DNA of 64,000 nt, taken from Gorillibacterium timonense (GTDB lineage: Bacteria > Bacillota > Bacilli > Paenibacillales > NBRC-103111). Position numbers and translations under genes: made by a program. The notes below the pieces were generated by a model, which ran no database searches, had not been told where the DNA came from, and saw nothing but the letters and a program-made list of their open reading frames with translations. This document shows, in pieces, positions 45,297 to 52,603 of this stretch; positions within the stretch are counted from its first letter, which is position 1, and the number at the start of each line of letters is the position of its first letter. Where the stretch lies: the NCBI RefSeq assembly GCF_001457415.1, contig NZ_LN881724.1, positions 1,550,001 to 1,614,000 on the forward strand, given 5' to 3'.

Positions 45297-46598
45297 TTAA
45301 TGGGATGATATCTCAAATGGTATATTTATTTCAAAGGTACAACCGCCTCCTGGCGTATCTTTCAAATGAATACTACCTTGGTGAAGTTTTATAATTTCCA
45401 GTGCAATACTCAATCCCATACCATAATGGTCTTTATTTGTTCTTGATGAATCGCCACAATAAAAGCGCTCAAATACCTTTTCTTTTTCGGTATCGGCAAT
45501 ACCGCAGCCATGGTCAATGACATAGAACATCATCTGTTTGGTCTGTACTTTTGCACCTATTTGAATAGATAAACCAGGCTTTGAATAGGTTAGGGCATTA
45601 TCCAACAGAATACTGAAAACTTGAGTAAGCCGCTCCTTATCGCAGCTAAGTTTTGGATAATCTTCATCAATAGTTAGATCCAGACGGACATTTTGCTTTC
45701 GTGCGCTTTCTATAAACATTTCCCACGTTTCAATTAAAAGTGTGTCTATATCGGCGTCTCGTACATTCATTTTCCAGTTACCCGCATCACTTGAAGCTAA
45801 CGCAAGCATAGATTTAAGGAGATTGTTCATTCGCGCGCACTCTTCAAGAATCACCCTTTTTTTCTGCTCAGAAGCTGCATCAAAGTGATTCATATCAAGG
45901 GTTTCTGTATTGACCTGTATGACGGCCAAAGGTGCTTTTAGCTCATGGGACGCAGATGCAATAAACTCTTTTTGGCTTATCATGGCATTTTCCGCTGGTT
46001 GTACTGCTTTTTTAATCAAAATATGGCTTATCAGATACATGAATGCAAATACTCCCAACCACAACAGGGGATACCAGCCGCAATAGCTCCGGATTATAGC
46101 CCAAAATGGGGATTGAGGATAAATGATAATAAAATCGTATTTAGTACCCGAATAGGAAAGAAAAGGACTGTGCACTCCATAATACGTTTCATTTTTTGAT
46201 CCAGCTATTAAATGAAGGGTACGGTAGCTTTCTTGATTCGCATACTTTTCCGTTGTGGCTTGCATGGAAACAACAGATTTCCCCGACCTTATCTGATTTA
46301 GCAAGCTATCTAATGAAGCAGAAAAAAAATCGGGACCCGACTGTTCGGCGAGACCGTCTGATAGATAGATCCAGGTATGAAACTTAGTAGCATAGAAGGA
46401 CAAATCTAGATTAGCAATTTTTTCTCCATGTTGCACCTGCTCGATAATACGATCCGTCATGTTGTTTACATACTCAACCTCAGAACCCTGTATGCTTGCC
46501 ACTGTGTTACTCATCATAATAAACATGGCGACGGTAAATATAAGCATAGTTAGGGTCAAAAACAGGGTCATTAGCTTTTTGCGAAGTTTATTGATCAT
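45297..46598 (-). CDS. Sensor histidine kinase
   Basis: 433 residues. TM1 about 12-31, extracytoplasmic sensor of about 130 residues, TM2 about 172-195, H-box with His218 (ASASHELKAPLAVIQ), N-box (DNALTYSKPG), G1 (DHGCGIAD) and G2 (GMGLSIALEI). Low GC relative to the core. It overlaps the response regulator gene by 11 bases and faces away from the lipoprotein/ABC genes, which it probably controls. Resemblance in gene set to the VncS kinase next to the Vex transporter of pneumococcus is a context inference. Confidence 0.93.
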   Translation of the reverse strand: MINKLRKKLMTLFLTLTMLIFTVAMFIMMSNTVASIQGSEVEYVNNMTDRIIEQVQHGEKIANLDLSFYATKFHTWIYLSDGLAEQSGPDFFSASLDSLLNQIRSGKSVVSMQATTEKYANQESYRTLHLIAGSKNETYYGVHSPFLSYSGTKYDFIIIYPQSPFWAIIRSYCGWYPLLWLGVFAFMYLISHILIKKAVQPAENAMISQKEFIASASHELKAPLAVIQVNTETLDMNHFDAASEQKKRVILEECARMNNLLKSMLALASSDAGNWKMNVRDADIDTLLIETWEMFIESARKQNVRLDLTIDEDYPKLSCDKERLTQVFSILLDNALTYSKPGLSIQIGAKVQTKQMMFYVIDHGCGIADTEKEKVFERFYCGDSSRTNKDHYGMGLSIALEIIKLHQGSIHLKDTPGGGCTFEINIPFEISSH

Positions 46599-47277
46599 GG
46601 TGTTCTCCTAACTGATACCCCGTGCCATAAATTGTTTTTATGCTGGCTTTACAGCCTATTTGACGCAGTCGCTTTCTCAAAAAGTGAATATAGTTATCAA
46701 TATTACCCTCCTCCACATCTGAGCCTCCTCCCCAAACTTTCCATAATAAATGGCTACGGTTATGGGTTTTGTCCGGCTGCTCCATAAAAACCGTCATCAT
46801 ATCCGCTTCTTTTTGCGTAAGCATGACGGATTGATCTGCATAGGTTAAACGTCTATGTTCGGTATCCAACACTAACCCATAGGCCATTAATAGCTTTTTA
46901 TCCACCATTTCTGCGGGGCGACGAGTCAAGGCTCTAATTCTTGCCAGCAGTTCTTTGACCTGGAACGGCTTAACTAAATAATCATCTGCACCACCGTCAA
47001 GACCGTCAATTTTGTCATCAAGCTCACCCAATCCCGTCATGATCAGCACAGGTGTATAAATATGTTTTTGCCGCATCGCCTTCAGAATCGTGAGTCCATC
47101 GATAATGGTCAACATTCTGTCCAATAAAATGATGTCATAGCTGCAGCACGAATGTAAGGCATAGTGCAGCGCCATTTCACCATCATAACAACAATCGGTT
47201 ATATACCCCTCTTTTTGCAGTTGCTCTGCAACGGTGGCTGACAGGCTTTTATCGTCTTCAATGAAAAGGATTCGCAT
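46588..47277 (-). CDS. OmpR-family response regulator
   Basis: 229 residues: receiver domain with acidic EDD (7-9), phospho-acceptor Asp53 (IILLDRML), Thr and Lys switch residues (MTGLGE, LVKPF), and a winged-helix DNA-binding domain (about 130-229, NIDNYIHFLRKRLRQIG, TIYGTGYQL). First gene of the RR-HK pair; divergently arranged to the 47437 operon. Confidence 0.95.
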   Translation of the reverse strand: MRILFIEDDKSLSATVAEQLQKEGYITDCCYDGEMALHYALHSCCSYDIILLDRMLTIIDGLTILKAMRQKHIYTPVLIMTGLGELDDKIDGLDGGADDYLVKPFQVKELLARIRALTRRPAEMVDKKLLMAYGLVLDTEHRRLTYADQSVMLTQKEADMMTVFMEQPDKTHNRSHLLWKVWGGGSDVEEGNIDNYIHFLRKRLRQIGCKASIKTIYGTGYQLGEHHDQ

Positions 47278-47436
47278 GGCTGGCCCCTCTTCTAAAGTAC
47301 TCCCTCTATTCTACCCTACCACATCATTCTCTAAAAAAACCTTTAAGAATAGGCACCATTCCTTTTTACATTTACAGGACTTTTAAAAAGAAGAAGCCCT
47401 ATCATAAGAATGAAAAAACAGGGAGGTGCTTTTATC
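47278..47436. promoter_or_regulatory. Divergent intergenic region between regulator and lipoprotein operon
   Basis: 159 bp AT-rich segment with TTTACATTTACA (a tandem hexamer) and ACTTTTAAAAAG dyads. OmpR-type regulators often bind tandem repeats, so this is the likely operator region; no exact promoter is assigned. Confidence 0.4.
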
Positions 47437-47976
47437 ATGAAGCGTAAAATGATTTTATTCTTATCGGTAATGCTTACCGTATCGGCTTGTACAGGCTGCA
47501 GGTATCAGACGCCAACTAAGGACATATCGCAGAATGACCCGGTGAAAACAAGCAATGAGGAAACAAATGGAAATGGACAAAACGTAGGAAGTACTCTGAA
47601 TAAAAACAACTCCGGCAATAAAACAGATAGAGAACCTGAGAATGGGGATGAACTGCTTGCGAATAGTACACGAATAGGCACGGTTATCGAGTTTTCGGAT
47701 CATGGCTCTACGATCGCTCCTACTGTTTATGAAGGCGACATCGCTTATGAAGCTGCACCGGGTTATGAAGATAAGCAGAATCAAGTTACAGTTGCTTATG
47801 ACGAGGACTGTACTTTTCTAATTGCGTATGTGAATGTTCAGACCAAAGCAGTAACCTATGATGCCGCAAGCGAGAGCGATATTAAAAAACAAACCCATCT
47901 GGTCATACGCGGCGAGTATGACAGCAACAAGGTTCTCCATGCAAGCGACATTTTCATTTACAGAAATAAGAGGTGA
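47437..47976 (+). CDS. Lipoprotein of the accessory ABC operon
   Basis: 179 residues. Signal peptide with lipobox VSAC, an Asn/Lys-rich low-complexity linker and a beta-rich C-terminal domain (VIEFSDHGSTIAPTVYEG). No family recognised. GGGAGGTG precedes ATG 47437. The first permease starts 4 bases after the stop, so it belongs to the same operon and may be a surface partner or ligand-sensing component of the transporter. Confidence 0.8.
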   Translation: MKRKMILFLSVMLTVSACTGCRYQTPTKDISQNDPVKTSNEETNGNGQNVGSTLNKNNSGNKTDREPENGDELLANSTRIGTVIEFSDHGSTIAPTVYEGDIAYEAAPGYEDKQNQVTVAYDEDCTFLIAYVNVQTKAVTYDAASESDIKKQTHLVIRGEYDSNKVLHASDIFIYRNKR

Positions 47977-47980
47977 GGAC

Positions 47981-49198
47981 ATGACCTTTTATGAACGTGC
48001 TTTCCGTTATATCCAGCGCAAAAAAAGCAAAAGTGCTCTTCTTTTATCATGCTTTTTGATCATCAGCATTATGATTTTATGTGCAACGATTGTTTTGCAA
48101 ACGGCTCAGGCAACAAACCACTCGATTCATGAAAAAATGGGGACAAAGCTTGTTTTGGAAAATCAACAGGGAAAAAATCGCATGACAATCGAAATGGTCT
48201 CCCAACTATTGAATTTAACTTCTGTTACTAAAATTAACCGTGTAGCAAGCCATATCGCTTATCCTGCCAACTTTTCGCCCATTATGTTGAAGGAGGGTAC
48301 GGAAAAGCTTAATTTGGCTGTAACGCTTCATGCATATGACAATACAGAAATTGACGGGCCTTTTGCACAGGAGAAGTACAGATTGCTGGCTGGAGTACCT
48401 ATTACCGAAAAACAGGATGGTATTTTAATTAACTCTATTCTAGCAGAAGCTAATCAACTCGCTATTGGCGACCAACTTACTTTTGAGACGGAAACCGGAG
48501 GCACGGTGTCCGGGAAGGTGATCGGCCTGTTTTTTTCCGGAATGGAACGTAAACAAGAGAATAGCATCCCTTCTGCAAATCGCATAGAAAATCAGATTTT
48601 TGTTCATCACAAGCTGTTTCAAACGCTATATGGCGAAGGCGGTTATTCCTCTCTGATCGTTTATACGGACTATCCGGAAAAGCTGGTTGATCTTTATCAG
48701 CAGGTCAAATTGGTAATGGACAACTCTACCAGCATGACAACATCAGACACTCTCTACCGGCAAATGCAAGCCCCTCTAAAGCAGATCATTCGGATGACGA
48801 CACTCATGCTTGCGTTGATTGTAATAACCGCAATGATTGTTATTTCCCTGCTTCTTTGGATGTGGACACGAACGAGATCAAAAGAAATTGCGGTTTTGAT
48901 CAGCCTAGGTGTATCCAAAATAAATGTATTGCTGCAATCCCTGACCGAAAGCCTTGCTCTATTTGCCCTATCGGTACTGGGCGCAGCAGGATGTAGTGAA
49001 TTTCTTGCTCGAAGGCTTTTGCAAGGCTTATTTTCGACTGGGGATTTTTCAAGTATGACGAATATCCACTTAGAGGGGCAGCATCTGCTTACCCTGCTTT
49101 TATTGGGCAGCATCATTATACTAGTTGCCGTGGGTCTTTCCATTTATCCTACATTACGGGCAAATCCCGGAGATACACTTTCAAAAATGGAGGGATAA
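47981..49198 (+). CDS. FtsX-like ABC transporter permease 1
   Basis: 405 residues with the MacB/FtsX layout: TM1 near residues 20-42, a large extracytoplasmic domain (about 45-275) and three C-terminal TM segments (about 285-400) ending in YPTLRANPGDTLSKMEG. AGGTGAGGAC precedes ATG 47981. Two such permeases plus an ATPase resemble Vex1/Vex3/Vex2 or antibiotic-peptide exporters; substrate unknown. Confidence 0.92.
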   Translation: MTFYERAFRYIQRKKSKSALLLSCFLIISIMILCATIVLQTAQATNHSIHEKMGTKLVLENQQGKNRMTIEMVSQLLNLTSVTKINRVASHIAYPANFSPIMLKEGTEKLNLAVTLHAYDNTEIDGPFAQEKYRLLAGVPITEKQDGILINSILAEANQLAIGDQLTFETETGGTVSGKVIGLFFSGMERKQENSIPSANRIENQIFVHHKLFQTLYGEGGYSSLIVYTDYPEKLVDLYQQVKLVMDNSTSMTTSDTLYRQMQAPLKQIIRMTTLMLALIVITAMIVISLLLWMWTRTRSKEIAVLISLGVSKINVLLQSLTESLALFALSVLGAAGCSEFLARRLLQGLFSTGDFSSMTNIHLEGQHLLTLLLLGSIIILVAVGLSIYPTLRANPGDTLSKMEG

Positions 49199-49200
49199 AC

Positions 49201-50649
49201 ATGAATAGTCTGCAAAGAGCATGGCGTTGTGTTGTTCGCAAGCCAATGAGGAGCTTGCTGCTGCTTTTGGTTATTGTGACGGTTAGTCAGTTTATCCTTT
49301 CTGGAATGGCGACGAAACATGCCAGTGTGCAAACACAAGATATTACACGGCAAGCTATAGGAGCAGGCTTGCGATTGGATGCAAATGAAACAAACCGGAC
49401 GAAAAGGTTAACTGATTTTTCTAGTAGGATTGGCGAGAATATGGAGGGTTCTTATGGCGGTGTACATCAAAAAAAGCTTGAAGGTGCATACGGGACACAA
49501 TGGCAGGTTTGGACAGATAATTCCTTTGAGTCCTTGCAGGTGGTGGATATTCATAAAATAGCGGGTGTAGCGGGAATAGAGGATTTCAATATTTCGACTT
49601 CTATTACCCCTGTGCGTCCTGTCAATTTTGACCGAATTGAAAATCCGGATCTTGATCAATATAACGATTTAGGGGGTGTTTCCCTTATCGGCAACCGTAA
49701 AATGGAACTGGATTTTTATGTGCTATCCGGAAACGTGTCCATCAAGGACGGACGTATGATTCGTGAAGATGATAAGAATGTATGCGTCATATCTGAACAG
49801 TTAGCAGAGAAAAACTCCCTTAAGGTGGGGGATGCCTTACAATTCAACGACTATCACAACCCGGAAACCTCAAGTATCCATGAAGCAACCCTTATTGGCA
49901 TTTATCAAACGAAACAAACCATCTCTCCGCTTATGGCAGGCGATACCTTTCGCTCTGAAAATATGATTTTCACTGACTTGCATTTTCCTGAAAAGGCAGA
50001 GGGAAACGAAAACGATCCTAGCTTTGAACACGCCTATTTTAAAGTTGGGAATGTAGATGAATACGAAAATGTGAAAGCAACGGTTGAGAGCCTGGATATG
50101 GATTGGGAACGCTATGACCTTATTGACCGAAATGGCAACATGTCTACTCTGTCTGCTAATTTTAATGAGTTAGAGAAAATCAGTACCTTGCTTATTGTTA
50201 TAACGCTCGTTGCCGGCTTTATCATTTTATTTCTGATTTTTGTCTTTTGGGTAAAAAACAGAAATCATGAAATCGGTATTTTCCTTTCACTTGGCTACAG
50301 AAAGATCAGTATTTTGGGGCAGATTTTTATGGAGGCTTTAATCATCACGCTCCTTTCCGTTGTAATCACTTTTACTGTAGCCCCACTAGTGTCAAAAGCG
50401 GCGGCACATTATTTAGTAGCTGAGCAAGTGGAGCAAGCGGCCCTCCAACAGGATGTGAATGCAGACAAGATTTCGGGTAGTTCTCAATCATCAGATCAGA
50501 ATGTCATTGGTGTAAACGTAGGCATCACGAATGCCATGTTCCTATCTTGCACTTCAAGCCTGATTGTTCTTTTGGGAGCGTCTATCGGAATTGCAGGAAT
50601 CAGCATATTGAAAAAAAATCCACGGGATATTTTAGGCGAACGGAGTTAA
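49201..50649 (+). CDS. FtsX-like ABC transporter permease 2
   Basis: 482 residues; same layout as the preceding gene (TM1 about 18-38, large outer domain, three C-terminal TMs, final NPRDILGERS). Starts 2 bases after permease 1. Together they would make a heterodimeric membrane part. Confidence 0.92.
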   Translation: MNSLQRAWRCVVRKPMRSLLLLLVIVTVSQFILSGMATKHASVQTQDITRQAIGAGLRLDANETNRTKRLTDFSSRIGENMEGSYGGVHQKKLEGAYGTQWQVWTDNSFESLQVVDIHKIAGVAGIEDFNISTSITPVRPVNFDRIENPDLDQYNDLGGVSLIGNRKMELDFYVLSGNVSIKDGRMIREDDKNVCVISEQLAEKNSLKVGDALQFNDYHNPETSSIHEATLIGIYQTKQTISPLMAGDTFRSENMIFTDLHFPEKAEGNENDPSFEHAYFKVGNVDEYENVKATVESLDMDWERYDLIDRNGNMSTLSANFNELEKISTLLIVITLVAGFIILFLIFVFWVKNRNHEIGIFLSLGYRKISILGQIFMEALIITLLSVVITFTVAPLVSKAAAHYLVAEQVEQAALQQDVNADKISGSSQSSDQNVIGVNVGITNAMFLSCTSSLIVLLGASIGIAGISILKKNPRDILGERS

Positions 50650-50662
50650 GGAGGAGAGTGCT

Positions 50663-51277
50663 ATGATTTTAGAAGCGAGAAGGGTGTCGTATTCCTACAA
50701 ATCACAAAAAGGCAAATTGATTTTAGATAACGTAAGCTATTGTTTTGAGTGTGGGAAAATGTATGCCCTGCTTGGGGCTAGCGGATCGGGTAAAACCACA
50801 TTCCTTTCGTTGCTGGCGGGGCTTGATTCGCCTGTAAAAGGTGAAATATGCTACAACGGGAAGCCCGTTATCCCGAAAGAGCTGGCGGAATACCGTAGAC
50901 ATCACATTTCTTTGGTATTCCAAAGCTATAATTTAATTGATTATCTGACCCCTATCGAAAATGTAAAACTGGGTGGTTCAAGAAATCCTGAAGCTCTGCT
51001 TAACCGTATCGGCATTGGTAAAGAATTGTGGAAACGTAATGTTTTACAGCTTTCCGGTGGACAGCAGCAGCGTGTGGCTATTGCTCGCGCATTAGCCAGC
51101 GACGCAAAAATCGTGTTAGCGGATGAACCTACAGGAAATCTGGATGAAGCGACTGCTTGGGACGTAATCGACCTCTTGAAGCGCATTGCACATGAAGAAA
51201 ATAAATGTGTGATTGTTGTGACCCATAGCAAAGAGCTAGCAGGCGAGGCAGACTCTATTATTCGTATAGGAGGCTAA
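50663..51277 (+). CDS. ABC transporter ATP-binding protein
   Basis: 204 residues of the MacB/LolD type. Walker A GASGSGKTTF, Q-loop VFQSYNL, signature LSGGQQQRVAIARAL, Walker B VLADEPTGNLD and switch His in VVTHS. GGAGGAGAG precedes the ATG. Completes the transporter. Confidence 0.96.
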   Translation: MILEARRVSYSYKSQKGKLILDNVSYCFECGKMYALLGASGSGKTTFLSLLAGLDSPVKGEICYNGKPVIPKELAEYRRHHISLVFQSYNLIDYLTPIENVKLGGSRNPEALLNRIGIGKELWKRNVLQLSGGQQQRVAIARALASDAKIVLADEPTGNLDEATAWDVIDLLKRIAHEENKCVIVVTHSKELAGEADSIIRIGG

Positions 51278-51414
51278 GCTCGTGGAGGGGACCGTATGGA
51301 GTTGGTTGAGACGCTCTGAACCAGATCCTCTCTTTTGAGCAAGTAGAATCAAGTCGTGCGATTTCCATCCCTCTATAATAACGATAGGGTGGTTGAAATG
51401 AGGTGAACAGGCGA

Positions 51415-52380
51415 ATGTACGAGTGGCACAAGCAAATCCAAATCATCGTTGATGAAATTGACGAGTGCATTAAAAATCGTAACTGTGAAGCAGTTACGCT
51501 GCGTTTTCTTTCTCGCAAGTTAGGATATTCCGAATTTCATACGACGAGAAAATTTAAGGAAATATCGGGTATGCCCTTTCGGGATTATCTGCGGCATCGA
51601 AAATTGGCCTTTGCCCTAAAAGAGGTTCGGGACAGCGAAAAAAGCATGTTGGATATTGCTTTTGACTATGGTTTTTCATCACATGAAGCCTTTACGCGCG
51701 CTTTCAAGGTAACCTACGGTATTGCTCCAAGCGAGTACCGCAAAAGCCCTAGGCCTGTCGCCCTCCGTACCAAAATTAACCCTTTCGACCGCTACTTTTT
51801 TGGGTTTGGAGAGATGGGTATGATGAAATCTACTGAAGATGTGAAAACGTATTTTGTAACCATTCCCGCGCACAAATTTTTACACATCAAAAACTACGAG
51901 AGTAGTGGGTATTGGGATTTTTGGCAAAAGCAAAGCCTTATCCCAGGGCAGGACTGCGAAACCATATGCGGCATTCTCGATAGCATCAAGGGCAAATTGG
52001 ATGACGTTGGCGGGAGTGAAGTGAACAGCGGTAGCGGCCAGATTATGGCGTACATCCACGACCCAGAAGGCAGACTCTGCGATTGGGGGATTCCGCGTAC
52101 AGAGTGTTATGGTGTACGACTTCCATTTGACTATAAAGGCGAAGTACCCTCACAAATGCTTTTGATTGATGTTCCTGAAGCCGAGTATCTTGTTTTTGAA
52201 CATGGGCCATTCGATTATGAACAGGAAAATCGCAGTGTCGAGGAAAAGATGGAAAAGGCAATGGCAACCTTTGATTTTACAGACACCGGTTACGGCTTTG
52301 ATACTACCCCCGGTAGAATGATTTATATGTACCATGATCCGGAGCGGTTTTTTAAGTATATTCGGCCCGTATGGAAGTGA
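51415..52380 (+). CDS. AraC-family regulator with GyrI-like effector domain
   Basis: 321 residues. N-terminal double helix-turn-helix of the AraC/Rob type (about 8-110; SEFHTTRKFKEISG, DIAFDYGFSSHEAFTRAFK) followed by a GyrI-like small-molecule domain (about 140-321) ending in a tyrosine-rich strand. Rob-like architecture usually senses hydrophobic drugs. GAGGTGA lies 8 bases before ATG 51415. It is separated from the ATPase gene by 137 bases and is the last gene before the right 73-bp repeat. Confidence 0.92.
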   Translation: MYEWHKQIQIIVDEIDECIKNRNCEAVTLRFLSRKLGYSEFHTTRKFKEISGMPFRDYLRHRKLAFALKEVRDSEKSMLDIAFDYGFSSHEAFTRAFKVTYGIAPSEYRKSPRPVALRTKINPFDRYFFGFGEMGMMKSTEDVKTYFVTIPAHKFLHIKNYESSGYWDFWQKQSLIPGQDCETICGILDSIKGKLDDVGGSEVNSGSGQIMAYIHDPEGRLCDWGIPRTECYGVRLPFDYKGEVPSQMLLIDVPEAEYLVFEHGPFDYEQENRSVEEKMEKAMATFDFTDTGYGFDTTPGRMIYMYHDPERFFKYIRPVWK

Positions 52381-52430
52381 CCTCAAGCCAGTTTGTCCTT
52401 TAACCATCAGGAAGCGCGGAAGTTTGATGT

Positions 52431-52502
52431 AAAGACTCTCTCCAGAGCCTATCACTCTCCTTATCTAGGGTGAGTGTGGGCTCTTTTCATGCCTTCGGAA
52501 GG
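52431..52502 (+). repeat. 73-bp direct repeat, right copy
   Basis: Second copy of 45051-45123 with terminator hairpin preserved (52444-52487). It directly follows the AraC gene by about 50 bases and precedes the MerR gene by 100. Confidence 0.85.
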
Positions 52503-52531
52503 TTCGCGATGGAAAACCTTGTCTTTCCCTC

Positions 52532-52562
52532 TTCACTTTGACGTTGGGTCAAGTGATATAAT
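52532..52562 (+). promoter_or_regulatory. MerR-type promoter
   Basis: TTCACT (52532-52537), 19-base spacer, TATAAT (52557-52562). The spacer contains the dyad CTTTGACGTTGGGTCAAG (52536-52553). A long spacer with a dyad in it is the hallmark of MerR-activated promoters, so the downstream gene probably controls itself. Confidence 0.7.
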
Positions 52563-52603
52563 CTTGAGTAAAAGGAAGGATCATTCCAGTAAAGGAGTCG
52601 GTC

